In this document: positions 1 to 8,111 of the stretch, in pieces
How the letters are laid out: each line of letters begins with the position of its first letter
Position numbering within the stretch: position 1 is the first letter of the stretch
Source of the DNA: Streptomyces adelaidensis
GTDB taxonomy: Bacteria; Actinomycetota; Actinomycetes; Streptomycetales; Streptomycetaceae
DNA: 60,586 nucleotides
Assembly: GCF_016598475.1 (NCBI RefSeq)
Contig: NZ_JAEMUX010000053.1
Coordinates: 1 to 60,586 of the forward strand
Reading direction: 5' to 3'
The notes under the pieces: model-generated
What the model saw: the letters and a program-made list of their open reading frames with translations, nothing else
Told to the model about the DNA's origin: nothing
The model's database searches: none
Position numbers and translations under genes: made by a program

Positions 1-94
1 ATCTAGCTCACGTTTAAGAGGTCGATGGCACCCCCGCGGACCAGGTAGTATTTTCTTCGTCGCCGGCCGCGAAAGCGGGAAGGCGACGGAGTCT

Positions 95-168
95 GCGCCG
101 CTAGCTCAGTTGGTTAGAGCAGCTGACTCTTAATCAGCGGGTCCGGGGTTCGAGTCCCTGGCGGCGCA
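95..168 (+). tRNA. tRNA-Lys (anticodon CTT), copy 1
   Basis: A full cloverleaf is visible. The 7-bp acceptor stem GCGCCGC/GCGGCGC is followed by discriminator A. The D-arm, the anticodon arm with loop ACTCTTAAT (anticodon CTT) and a T-arm containing GGTTCGAGTCC are all present. CCA is not encoded. The 74 bases are identical to the second copy at 10933-11006. Confidence 0.97.
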
Positions 169-175
169 CAGAACA

Positions 176-205
176 GAAGGTCCCCCGTTTCGGCGGGGGG
201 CCTTC
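176..205. terminator. Rho-independent terminator between tRNA-Lys and the convergent response regulator
   Basis: GAAGG-T-CCCCCG pairs with CGGGGG-G-CCTTC around a TTTCGG loop, and a T run follows on the plus strand. It lies between the tRNA (plus) and the end of the response regulator (minus), so it could act in both directions. Confidence 0.75.
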
Positions 206-211
206 TTTCAT

Positions 212-865
212 TCACCCCCGGAGATACGCGAGCACCGCCAGCACCCGCCGATGCGTGTCCTGCGCCGGCGGCAGATCCAGCTTTCCCAGGATGTTGCCGA
301 TGTGCTTGCCGACGGCCGCCTCGGTGACGACCAGCGCGCGGGCGATCGCCCCGTTCGACTTCCCCTCGGCGACCAGAGCGAGCACCTCCCGTTCGCGCGG
401 GGTCAGCGCCGCCAGCGGATCACGGCGACGCCGCAGCAGCTGCCGTACGACCTCGGGGTCGACGACCGTGCCGCCGGCCGCGACGCGTTCCACGGCCTCC
501 GCGAACTGTTCGACCTGGCCGATGCGGTCCTTGAGGAGATAGCCGACGCCGGTGCCGTCGCCGGTGTCCAACAGCTCGGCGGCGTAGGCCCGTTGGACGT
601 ACTGACTGAGGACGAGGACGGGCAGCGCCGGGTTCGCGGCACGCAGTTCGAGGGCGGCGCGCAGCCCTTCGTCGGTGAGGCCGGGCGGCATGCGGACGTC
701 GGTGACGACGAGAGACGGGCCGCAGGAGGCCACGGCCGCCTTCAGCGACTCCGCGTCCCCGACCGCCGCGACGACCTCGTGCCCGAACCGGGTCAGTACC
801 CCGACGAGGCCTTCCCGCAGCAGCACGCTGTCCTCGGCGAGGACGATCTTCAGCGCTCGGTGCAC
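212..865 (-). CDS. NarL/LuxR-family response regulator
   Basis: This 217-residue regulator has an N-terminal receiver domain starting KIVLAEDSVLLREG, with the acidic pocket at E11/D12 and the phospho-acceptor D56 in VVTDVRMPP. A C-terminal LuxR/GerE helix-turn-helix follows (LTPREREVLALVAEGKSN ... GKHIGNIL). I chose the GTG at 865, which overlaps the end of the upstream histidine kinase gene by 16 bases; a longer reading frame continuing upstream is an artefact of high GC. It is the partner of the kinase at 850-2103. By family it binds DNA as a dimer after phosphorylation. Its target genes cannot be deduced here. Confidence 0.93.
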   Translation of the reverse strand: MHRALKIVLAEDSVLLREGLVGVLTRFGHEVVAAVGDAESLKAAVASCGPSLVVTDVRMPPGLTDEGLRAALELRAANPALPVLVLSQYVQRAYAAELLDTGDGTGVGYLLKDRIGQVEQFAEAVERVAAGGTVVDPEVVRQLLRRRRDPLAALTPREREVLALVAEGKSNGAIARALVVTEAAVGKHIGNILGKLDLPPAQDTHRRVLAVLAYLRG

Positions 866-2103
866 GGGATCTCCAGGGACAGGACGGTCGGGCCGCCGGC
901 CGGGCTGTGGACGGACAGTGTCCCATCGAGCACGGCGAGCCGGTCGGTGAGCCCGGTCAGGCCCGTGCCGCGCGCGGGGTCGGCGCCGCCCGTCCCGTCG
1001 TCCCGCACCTCCACCCGCAGCCGCCCGCCCGTGTACCGCCCGCCGATCCACGCCCGCTCCGCCCCGCTGTGCCGGCCGATGTTGGCGAGCGCCTCCCGGA
1101 CCGCGAAGTACGCGGCGGACTCCACCGACTCGGCGAACCGGGGAAGGTCCACATCGACCTCCACGGGTACGGCGGACCGGTCGGCCGCGTCGGCGAGGGC
1201 GTCCGGGAGGCCGTAGTCGGCGAGCACCTGGGGGTGGATGCCGTGGATCAACTCCCGCAGCTCGCCAAGGACTTGGTCGGCCTCGTGGTGGGCGGCGGCG
1301 AGCCGGCCGGCCAGTTCGGGCAGTTCGGGCGGGGCGTCGAGACGGGCCAGGCCCAGGGTCATGCTCAGGGAGACGAGCCGCTGCTGGGCACCGTCGTGCA
1401 GATCGCGCTCGATCCGGCGCCGCTCGGCCTCGAAGGCCGCCACCAGCCGGGCCCGCGACCGTGTCACCTCGGCCAGCCGCCGCTCCGCCTCCGCCTCGCT
1501 CGGCGCGAGCAGCAGCCGGGCGAGAGCGGCCCGGACACATGTGTACAGGACCAGCGGCCGGAGGAGCACGAGGAGGAGCACGACGCCCGCGGCCGTGCAC
1601 AGCAGGGCCTGGCCGTAGGAGTCGATCAGCCAGAGCTTGGCGATCCGCGTGTCGCCACTGGCACTGCTCGTCGCCGCGAGCTGTGCCGGCGCCCCGATCA
1701 TCGCCCCGGGCACACCCAGCGCCCCGAACAGCACCAGCACATCGAGCGGCCACAGCACGAACCCGAGCAGGAGCGTGTACGCCAACTCCCGCCAGGTCGC
1801 CGCCTCGGCCAGCCGCAGCCGGGCCCACGCGGCGAGCCCCGGTTCGGCCGGGGTGGCGTGCGGGTCGGGCGGGGCGGGGAGGCCCGGGGCGGCGAGCCGC
1901 AACCGCCGGCGTTCCAGCGCGCCGACGGGTCCGCCGGAGAGGACGGCCAGGGCGAGCAGCGGCAGACCCACGAGGATCGGGGTCAGGGCGAGGCCGAGAA
2001 CGCCCAGCACCAGCAGCGCCACCAGCAGGGGCACGCCCACCAGCACACCGCTCAGCAGATACGCCACCGCGCGCGGCACACCTCGTACGACCGTTCGGAT
2101 CAT
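850..2103 (-). CDS. NarL-type sensor histidine kinase (HisKA_3)
   Basis: The 417-residue membrane kinase has hydrophobic N-terminal segments (about residues 8-55 and 107-190), no large extracellular sensor domain, and a cytoplasmic HisKA_3 dimerisation/phospho-acceptor motif ERRRIERDLHDGAQQRL with H236. A C-terminal HATPase follows (REALANIGRHSGA, DDGTGGADP, GTGLTGLTDRL). I chose ATG 2103 (MIRTVVRGV) because the hydrophobic segment begins directly after it; upstream codons give only Pro-rich low-complexity protein. It is co-transcribed and overlapping with the response regulator. The signal is unknown; few extracytoplasmic residues suggest membrane or intramembrane sensing. Confidence 0.92.
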   Translation of the reverse strand: MIRTVVRGVPRAVAYLLSGVLVGVPLLVALLVLGVLGLALTPILVGLPLLALAVLSGGPVGALERRRLRLAAPGLPAPPDPHATPAEPGLAAWARLRLAEAATWRELAYTLLLGFVLWPLDVLVLFGALGVPGAMIGAPAQLAATSSASGDTRIAKLWLIDSYGQALLCTAAGVVLLLVLLRPLVLYTCVRAALARLLLAPSEAEAERRLAEVTRSRARLVAAFEAERRRIERDLHDGAQQRLVSLSMTLGLARLDAPPELPELAGRLAAAHHEADQVLGELRELIHGIHPQVLADYGLPDALADAADRSAVPVEVDVDLPRFAESVESAAYFAVREALANIGRHSGAERAWIGGRYTGGRLRVEVRDDGTGGADPARGTGLTGLTDRLAVLDGTLSVHSPAGGPTVLSLEIPCTER

Positions 2104-2196
2104 GGGGTCACGGTAGGCGGGGGCGGCGGGCGGGGGCCATATGCGTAGGGGGTGTTGTGGGGGTGGGGCCGGCACTACCTACGTGTCGGCCGGTGC

Positions 2197-3843
2197 CTAC
2201 CTCGTCAGGAGTTCCTCCCGCCCCCGCGCCCGGTACTCGATCACCAGCCTCGCCAGGTCCACGGCGGAGAACTTCCGGTACGCCCACTTGCCCGGCGGGC
2301 GCCACCAGACCGGGTCGGGGCAGCGGAAGCCCTCGCGGCGGAGGGTGGCTCGCTGGATCTTGTTGGTGGCGGTGACGGGCATGGACGGTACGACGCGGAT
2401 GAAGCGGGGGGCCATCTTGGTGCCCAGGTCGGGCTGGTCCAGCAGGAAGCGGGCGAAGTCGCAGGGGTCGAAGGTGCCGGCGACGGTCGCCATGACCTGG
2501 TCGCCGGCGACCGGGTCGGGGACCGCGTAGACGGCGACGGCCTCGGCGCCCTCGTAGCGGGCGAGGATGTTCTCGATGACGGCGGCGGCGAGGTTCTCGC
2601 TGTCGACGCGGAGGCTGTCGTCGGTGCGGCCGGCGAAGTAGAGGAAGCCGCCGGTGTCGCGGTAGAAGAGGTCGCCGGTCCAGTACCAGCCGTCGTGGCG
2701 GCGGGCCGCGTCCGCCGCCGGGTTGCGCCAGTAGCCCTCGAAGGGGTTGGGCCCTCGGTTGACCAACTCCCCTATCGCCTCGGTGCCGTTGAGCAGGCGG
2801 CCGTCCTCGCCGAGCAGGGCCGGCGGGCACTCCTTCCGGGTCTCCGGGTCGACCACCGCGAGGTCGTCGCCGGGTGCCGCCCGCCCGATCGCACCCGGCG
2901 GCGCCCCGGGCGTCCGCTGGATCGCCGCCCCGCCCTCGGACGACCCGTACCCCTCCACCAGCCGCACCCCGAACCGCTCCTCGAACGCCGCCGCGTCCAC
3001 CGCCCCCGCCTCCGTGCCGAAGCCCATGCGCAGCGGGTTGTCGCGGTCGTCGGGGCGAGGCTCGGTGGCGAGGACGTACTGCACGGCCCGGCCGACATAG
3101 GTGAAGTACGTGGCCCCGTACGCCCGTACGTCGTCCAGGAAGGCGGAGGCGGAGAAGCGGCGCCGCAGGGCGATGCCGGCGCCGGCGGTCAGCGCGGGGG
3201 CCCAGTCGGCGATGACCGCGTTGCCGTGGAACATCGGCATGCAGATGTAGTGGACGTCGTCCGGCCGCACCCCGAAGCGGTCCACCAGTGCCCGCCCGGC
3301 CGCCGCGAGCCGCCCCTGGGAGCAGATCGCGGCCTTGGGGGCGCCGGTGGAACCGGAGGTGAAGTAGAGCAGGAGGCGGTCGGCGGGGGTGGCGCGGGCC
3401 GGGTCGGGCTCGGCGCCGGCGTACGGGGCGAGGAGGTCGGCGTACGCCTGAGTGCCCGTCACCAGGATGCGGACGCCGGGGAGTTCGAGGCCGTCGAGGA
3501 GCGGCAGGTGGGTCTGTTCCGTGATCAGCGACCGGCACTCGGCGTGCAGGATGTCGCGGGCCAGTTCGGGGCCCCGGCGGGTGGGGTTGATCCCGGCGAC
3601 GGCGGCGCCCGCGAGGGCGGCCGCGCTCAGCCAGAGCGGGAATTCGGGGGTGTTGTCGAGGAGGACGCCGAGGTGGGGTGCGGCGTCCGGTGGCAGCAGG
3701 TCGGCCAACAGTGCCGCGCGGGCGGCGGCTCCGGCCGCGACCTCGTGATGGGTCAGGGCCTGTTCCTCGAACCACAGCCCGGGTCGGTGGTCGTCCCACC
3801 GGTCGGCGAGGAGCTGTGCGATCGTGCGCCTCGTGGACTCCAT
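2197..3843 (-). CDS. AMP-dependent acyl-CoA synthetase (FadD-like)
   Basis: The 548-residue ANL-superfamily enzyme activates a carboxylic acid to acyl-AMP and then acyl-CoA. Visible motifs are the A3 P-loop-like YFTSGSTGAPKA, the A5 GYGSSEGG, the A7 YWTGDLFYRDTGG (D binds the ribose) and FAGRTDDSLRVDSENL. The catalytic Lys region lies in TATNKIQRATLRREGF. I start at ATG 3843 (MESTRRTIAQ); an upstream extension is Pro/Ser/Arg-rich and has no homology appearance. The sequence is nearest to FadD17-type long- or medium-chain ligases, but substrate chain length cannot be read from it. A perfect short palindrome lies 16 bases upstream of the start. Confidence 0.9.
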   Translation of the reverse strand: MESTRRTIAQLLADRWDDHRPGLWFEEQALTHHEVAAGAAARAALLADLLPPDAAPHLGVLLDNTPEFPLWLSAAALAGAAVAGINPTRRGPELARDILHAECRSLITEQTHLPLLDGLELPGVRILVTGTQAYADLLAPYAGAEPDPARATPADRLLLYFTSGSTGAPKAAICSQGRLAAAGRALVDRFGVRPDDVHYICMPMFHGNAVIADWAPALTAGAGIALRRRFSASAFLDDVRAYGATYFTYVGRAVQYVLATEPRPDDRDNPLRMGFGTEAGAVDAAAFEERFGVRLVEGYGSSEGGAAIQRTPGAPPGAIGRAAPGDDLAVVDPETRKECPPALLGEDGRLLNGTEAIGELVNRGPNPFEGYWRNPAADAARRHDGWYWTGDLFYRDTGGFLYFAGRTDDSLRVDSENLAAAVIENILARYEGAEAVAVYAVPDPVAGDQVMATVAGTFDPCDFARFLLDQPDLGTKMAPRFIRVVPSMPVTATNKIQRATLRREGFRCPDPVWWRPPGKWAYRKFSAVDLARLVIEYRARGREELLTR

Positions 3844-3859
3844 ACGGGCGCACGGTAGT

Positions 3860-3872
3860 TGACGTACCGTCA
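3860..3872. promoter_or_regulatory. Candidate repressor operator upstream of acyl-CoA ligase
   Basis: TGACG-TAC-CGTCA is a perfect inverted repeat with 5-base arms located just before the acyl-CoA ligase start. TetR-family regulators of fatty-acid genes in actinobacteria bind palindromes of this kind. The regulator itself is not in the window, so this is inference from symmetry and position. Confidence 0.45.
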
Positions 3873-3883
3873 GTTGAGGAGGG

Positions 3884-4351
3884 TCACGGCGTCGGGAACG
3901 TGGGGTCGTTGCTGAACTGGTGGACCATGACCATGAAGCCGACGCAGAACGCGAAGGCCACCCCGAGGAAGGCGAGGATGCCGAGACTGGCCGCCGCCTG
4001 CTTGACCTGGCCGGGCTCGTGGGCCGTGGCCACCACGTTCGGGCCGTCGGTGTAGTGGACGGTGACGAAGTCACCCTCGACCGTCGTCATCGGGCCGTCC
4101 TCCTCCTCGAAGCGGATGGCGCGGCCGTCGTGCGTGTTGAACTCGTACACGTGGTGGATCGTGGTGCTCACGCGGCTGTGTTCGCCCATGCCCTCGCTCA
4201 CCGTCGCGAACGTCTTCAGACAGCGCCCCTCGGCCGTCAGCCCGCTGTTCCAGGCGCTCCGCATCCGGAGCCAGCGGCGCAGCACGCCGTAGCCCATGAA
4301 GGCGATGACGGTCATCATGACCACGGGAATGGCGTACAAGAAGAAGTCCAT
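3884..4351 (-). CDS. DUF3592-type two-TM membrane protein
   Basis: The 155-residue protein has one N-terminal transmembrane helix (residues 4-24, FFLYAIPVVMMTVIAFMGYGV) and one near the C-terminus (about 122-144). Between them is a soluble domain with HVYEFNTHDGRAIRFEEEDG and VHYTDGPNVVATAHEP, the layout of the DUF3592 family (unknown function). ATG 4351 has a strong GGGGGAA ribosome site. The gene ends 40 bases before the acyl-CoA ligase start and could be co-transcribed with it, though the palindrome between them suggests a separate promoter for the ligase. Confidence 0.75.
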   Translation of the reverse strand: MDFFLYAIPVVMMTVIAFMGYGVLRRWLRMRSAWNSGLTAEGRCLKTFATVSEGMGEHSRVSTTIHHVYEFNTHDGRAIRFEEEDGPMTTVEGDFVTVHYTDGPNVVATAHEPGQVKQAAASLGILAFLGVAFAFCVGFMVMVHQFSNDPTFPTP

Positions 4352-4480
4352 CGGTGTTCCCCCGAGTTTCGGCGACCGCCCTGGTCGGCGGGCGTGTGGG
4401 GAACCTACCCGCGCGGGAGGCCCGGGCAGCTCAAGGGATGCTCAGAACTCTCGGGGGAACCCGGCGGCGCCGGGCGAATC

Positions 4481-4513
4481 CGTGTGCGTCACATGTCTCG
4501 TGTGACGCACACG
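4481..4513 (-). terminator. Perfect 13-bp hairpin downstream of LPMO gene
   Basis: CGTGTGCGTCACA (4481-4493) and TGTGACGCACACG (4501-4513) are perfect inverse complements separated by 7 bases. It lies 37 bases beyond the LPMO stop on the minus strand and upstream of the DUF3592 start. A transcription terminator is most likely. There is no T run, which is common in Streptomyces. Confidence 0.65.
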
Positions 4514-4549
4514 GAAGCTGCCCGAGGGCGATCAGCTGGTTCGGAAGGC

Positions 4550-5155
4550 TCAGAAGGTGACGTCCGAGCAGGCGTAGAACGCGTTCGTGGTGTCGGCGAC
4601 CGTCCACACCGCGAGGATGAGGTGGTGGCCGCTCAGGCCGGACGGCAGGCGTCCGGTGTGGGAGAGGGTGGCCGGCGGGCGCCGGCCGTTGTAGGGGACG
4701 GTGAAGAACGGGGTGAGGTTGAGGTCGGAGCGGGCCAGGGCGTGGTTCTGGTTCCAGCCCGTCTTGGTGACGTAGTACTTGAAGTCGGTGGTGGCGTGCA
4801 TGGCGGTGAACTGCCAGCGGAACGTGTAGTTCTGACCAGCCGTCACCTTGGTGGTGGGCCAGGCGCCGCCGCCCGGCCTGGTGGACGCGTTGAGCTGGCC
4901 GAACCGGCTGTTGCCGCCGGAGCAGAGTTGACCGTCAGCCGGCCCTGAGCCCGGGAAGCCCTTCAGCCCCTCGACGCTCTGCGGCTCCCACTGGATGTCG
5001 CCGCAGTTCGTGACGGTGCCGTTCTGACAGAGCTTCTGCCGGCTGACGGGGAGGTCGGTGTAGCCGTGGCCGGTGGCCCCGCCACTGGAGAGCACGAGTG
5101 CTCCGGTGGTGGCGAGGCCGACCGCGGCCGCGTACCACTTGGTCTTCTTACGCAT
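4550..5155 (-). CDS. lpmP: Secreted AA10 lytic polysaccharide monooxygenase (LpmP-like)
   Basis: The 201-residue precursor has a signal peptide (MRKKTKWYAAAVGLATTGAL...) cleaved before H30 (mature HGYTDLPVSRQ). This places His at the N-terminus as required for the copper histidine brace. The second ligand is H120 in FTAMHATTDF. The mature chain has four Cys in its first half and one near the C-terminus, and no separate carbohydrate-binding module. AA10 enzymes oxidatively cleave chitin or cellulose-type glycans. Its place near SPFH, peptidoglycan-binding, cslA and glxA genes matches the S. coelicolor locus where the LPMO LpmP helps deposit tip glycans (gene name from recall of that locus). 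A DasR-type box lies 35 bases upstream. Exact substrate is not readable from sequence. Confidence 0.9.
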   Translation of the reverse strand: MRKKTKWYAAAVGLATTGALVLSSGGATGHGYTDLPVSRQKLCQNGTVTNCGDIQWEPQSVEGLKGFPGSGPADGQLCSGGNSRFGQLNASTRPGGGAWPTTKVTAGQNYTFRWQFTAMHATTDFKYYVTKTGWNQNHALARSDLNLTPFFTVPYNGRRPPATLSHTGRLPSGLSGHHLILAVWTVADTTNAFYACSDVTF

Positions 5156-5189
5156 GCTGCCGCTCCCTGGAGTACGTGGGGGTGTTTCC

Positions 5190-5201
5190 AGGTCTAGACC
5201 A
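5190..5201. promoter_or_regulatory. dre-like DasR operator before the LPMO gene
   Basis: AGGTCTAGACCA (TGGTCTAGACCT on the coding strand) contains the perfect palindrome GGTCTAGACC. It matches the dre consensus of DasR, the GlcNAc-responsive repressor of chitinolytic genes, and the 12-base repeats of Streptomyces chitinase promoters. It lies 35 bases before the start codon. Confidence 0.75.
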
Positions 5202-5253
5202 AGTCCCAGATTATGAGCGGCAGTTGAACATGTCCATACCCATCGCAGACAGT

Positions 5254-6399
5254 TCAGGAAGAGTGCTCGCGGCGCCCCGTGTAGAACGCCACCGTCAGGT
5301 CCTTCACCAGCGCCTTGCGCTCGTAGTCGTCCAGTTCGACCAGGCCCCGCAGGGTCAGCCGGGTCACCGTGTCCTCGACCGAGTCGACGACGGAGGTGAG
5401 CACGGTGTCGCGGTGCTGCGCGTCGAGCGCGGCGATCCGGCGGCGCTGCATCACGGCGGCCACCTCGGGCGCGTACTCGATCCGGGTCGGCTGGGCGGAG
5501 AACACCTCAAGGCCGACCGGCGCCGCGTCCGCGACCACCAGCCGGGTCAGCGCCTCGCCCACCGCCTCCGTGTTGCGCAGGGTGGCGTCCCTGACCAGGG
5601 CATTGGGCGCCACGTCGGCCGGGAACTGCGACAGCACCCGGGAGAGCGCCGCCTCCACGCACTCGCGCAGATACCGCTCGTGGTCCTCGATCCCGAGCAC
5701 CGCCCGCGCGGTGTCCCTGACCCGCCATGCCACGAGGACGACCACCCGCAGCGCGACCCCGTTCGCGTCCACGGCCGCCATCGACTCGCTCCGCCAGTGC
5801 CGCAGCCGTACGTCGACCCGGCGGCGCAGCACGAGCGGGTTCACCCAGAGGAGTCCGGTACGGCGGACGGTTCCCCGGTAGCGCCCGAACAGCCCGAGCA
5901 CCCAGGCCCGCCCGGTCCGCCCCCGCGCCAATCCGCCGAACCCGAACAGCGACAGCGCCCCGGCCCCCGCGTACGCCGCCCACTGAACCGGCCCGAGTCC
6001 GGCACCCGCGTCTACGGCCGGCAGCCCCAGCGCCCGCACCGCGAGGCCCGGCAACGTCCCGGCCCACCAGGAGATGAGTACACATCCGGCCACCCCGCAC
6101 GCCCCGCCCAGCACACCCACCCCTCCGGGCAGCACCCGTGCCGGCCGCTCGACCAGCTCCGGGTCCACCTCCACGGCCGGCCGCGCCTTCACCGCCCCCG
6201 GCCCCCGCCGCACCCGCGGTTGCTCGCCGGTCCCCCGCCGCCGGCCCACGACGGCGGGCGTGACCGGCACGGACACCGGGGCCGGGTCGTCCCGGAACAG
6301 CAGATGTACGGGGATCTCTGTCGTCGCCTCGTTCTGGATGAGCCGGATGGGGCGCGCGGCCCCTTCGGGCTCCGGTGTGTGTGAGGTGGTCGTACTCAT
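5254..6399 (-). CDS. SPFH / Band 7 domain membrane protein
   Basis: The 381-residue protein has a variable acidic/Pro-rich N-terminus, two hydrophobic stretches near the middle (GVGVLGGACGVAGCVLISWW and AAYAGAGALSLFGFGGLA), and an SPFH domain (GLLWVNPLVLRRRVDVRLRH ... ANGVALRVVVLVAWRVRDTA). A C-terminal helical region (VAAVMQRRRIAALDAQHRDTVL) follows. SPFH proteins scaffold membrane microdomains. I chose ATG 6399 (MSTTTSHTPEP), which has GGAGG 5-7 bases upstream; an ATG 12 bases earlier is possible. Its position between the LPMO and the peptidoglycan-binding gene, near cslA, suggests a role in organising the tip glycan machinery (inference). Confidence 0.85.
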   Translation of the reverse strand: MSTTTSHTPEPEGAARPIRLIQNEATTEIPVHLLFRDDPAPVSVPVTPAVVGRRRGTGEQPRVRRGPGAVKARPAVEVDPELVERPARVLPGGVGVLGGACGVAGCVLISWWAGTLPGLAVRALGLPAVDAGAGLGPVQWAAYAGAGALSLFGFGGLARGRTGRAWVLGLFGRYRGTVRRTGLLWVNPLVLRRRVDVRLRHWRSESMAAVDANGVALRVVVLVAWRVRDTARAVLGIEDHERYLRECVEAALSRVLSQFPADVAPNALVRDATLRNTEAVGEALTRLVVADAAPVGLEVFSAQPTRIEYAPEVAAVMQRRRIAALDAQHRDTVLTSVVDSVEDTVTRLTLRGLVELDDYERKALVKDLTVAFYTGRREHSS

Positions 6400-6503
6400 A
6401 CGTGCCTCCATGCCTCCGCGCAGGAAGAACCGTGGTGAGGGGTCGATGGTGAGAACGTCGGTCGTGAGGATGTCGATCACGAGGATGTCGATCACGAGGA
6501 TCG

Positions 6504-8111
6504 TCAGGAGAACAGGCGCCGCCAGGTCTCCGGTCCCGGATAGCCGTCCGCCGCGCCGCCGCGCCACCCCTGGGCCCGCTGGAACGCCTCCACGTTCCGC
6601 CGGTCCGACTCGCCCCAACGCGGCCCCGGACCCGAGGTGTAGTACTTGCCGAACCCCTTCCTGACCAGCTGCTTCCCCAGCTGGGTGACATGGGCGCTGT
6701 TCGCGCCCGGCCGGAACATGCCCCGGCCCGGATAGCCGGGGACGCCGTGCGAGGCGGGCGTCCCGGACGTGGCGGGCGTGGTGGGCGTCCCGGACGTGGC
6801 GGACGTGGCGGGCATCCTGGACGTGGCGGACGTGGTGGGTTTGTCGGATGCGGACGCCGGCTTCGGCTTCGGACGGGGCTGGGGCTTGACCGCCGCGGGC
6901 TTGACCGCCGCGGGGGTGACCGCCGCGGGGGTGACCGCAGGCTTCCCCGCCGGCTTGCCCACCGGCCCCGGATTCCCTGCCGGTGGGATGTCCCGGCCCT
7001 TCCCGCTCACCAGATACGACCAGGTCAGCGGCCCCGGCAGCCCGTCCGCGTCCCGGCCGGACCAGCCCTGCGCCCGCTGGAACGCCTGGGTCGCCCTGCG
7101 GTCGGCGTCCGACCAGCGTGGCCCCGGCCCGTCGGTGTAGAAGCGGGCCCCACCGCGCTTCACCAGCAGTTGCCCCAGCCGGGTGACGTACTTGTTGTTC
7201 GCGCCGGGCCCGAAGGAGGAGGCGCCCGGGTAGCGGTCGGCGCCGGACGGCCCGGCGGACCCCTTCGCACCCAGGGTGTCGGGCGAGGCCTCGGGGGCGT
7301 CCGAGTCACCGGCGGAGTCCGTGCCGCCGTCCGGCGAACCCGTGCCGTCGTCGGCCAGCCCCTTGTAGCGGTACGGCACATAACGGATCGAGTTGTTCCA
7401 GTACGCGTACGGGGTGGCCTGCCGGCGGGCGTGCGGGCGGGTCGACTCGTAGGCGATGTAGTGGGTCCGCGCGTAGTCCGTCCAGCCGCCGAAAATGACG
7501 ACGTGCGAGCCTCTTTGTGGGTCCTTCGGATTATGGAAGAGCAGCATGTCACCCGATTGCAGCCCGTCCTTCGAAATGCGCTCGGCGAACTTGTCGAGAC
7601 TGCCCGTCCATTCGTTGCCGGGCAGGTTCCAGGCCATCGAGACGAACCCCGAGCAGTCCTGCCGATAACCGTCCGACCAGTATTCGGTCATGCTGTACGG
7701 CACCTCGGCCGCGATCCATGTCCTGGCCCGGTCGATGATCTCCGCGCGTGTGGTGGGCGGTGTCCTCACCTCGTCCGGCGGCTGCTCCCCGTCCGCCGGC
7801 CGACCACCGGGGCCGTGCAGCGGAGCCTTCTTGCCCTGCGGGGTATCTGGCTCCTCACCTGCGGGAACACCGCCGGGTTGGGCCGGTCCATGGGCCGCCG
7901 CGACCGCCGGAACGGCATGCCCCGCGCCGAGCGCCGCGCCCGCCGCCGTGGCCACGACGAGCGCGCCCCTGGCCGTCCTGGCCGCCGGGTGACCCGGTTG
8001 GGCGTACCGGGCGGAGTACGGCATGACCCGTCGCCAGTGAACGCACCCGGGGCATTCGCAATCACCCCCCGGATCGATCTCCTCGAACAGCGGAGTCTCC
8101 AGCGTCTCCAT
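6504..8111 (-). CDS. Cell-wall protein: NlpC/P60-like domain plus two peptidoglycan-binding repeats
   Basis: The 535-residue protein starts at ATG 8111 (METLETPLFEEIDPG) with GAGGGG upstream. It has a short Cys-rich N-terminus (DCECPGC), a hydrophobic segment (about 48-76) and an NlpC/P60-like domain with DCSGFVSMAW (putative catalytic C153) and GSHVVIFGGW (His). Two homologous modules (KYVTRLGQLLVKRGG...FQRAQGW and AHVTQLGKQLVRKGF...FQRAQGW) flank a low-complexity Pro/Ala/Thr linker of TPAAVKPAA and TSATSGTP type. The repeats resemble peptidoglycan-binding folds. It probably acts on or binds the cell wall beneath the glycan layer; hydrolase activity is a prediction. Confidence 0.8.
   Translation of the reverse strand: METLETPLFEEIDPGGDCECPGCVHWRRVMPYSARYAQPGHPAARTARGALVVATAAGAALGAGHAVPAVAAAHGPAQPGGVPAGEEPDTPQGKKAPLHGPGGRPADGEQPPDEVRTPPTTRAEIIDRARTWIAAEVPYSMTEYWSDGYRQDCSGFVSMAWNLPGNEWTGSLDKFAERISKDGLQSGDMLLFHNPKDPQRGSHVVIFGGWTDYARTHYIAYESTRPHARRQATPYAYWNNSIRYVPYRYKGLADDGTGSPDGGTDSAGDSDAPEASPDTLGAKGSAGPSGADRYPGASSFGPGANNKYVTRLGQLLVKRGGARFYTDGPGPRWSDADRRATQAFQRAQGWSGRDADGLPGPLTWSYLVSGKGRDIPPAGNPGPVGKPAGKPAVTPAAVTPAAVKPAAVKPQPRPKPKPASASDKPTTSATSRMPATSATSGTPTTPATSGTPASHGVPGYPGRGMFRPGANSAHVTQLGKQLVRKGFGKYYTSGPGPRWGESDRRNVEAFQRAQGWRGGAADGYPGPETWRRLFS

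Noticed and set aside
212..1828. A 538-residue minus frame covering the response regulator
   Set aside because: The first 320 residues are low-complexity Arg/Gly/Pro and overlap the histidine kinase in another frame; the receiver domain starts at GTG 865.
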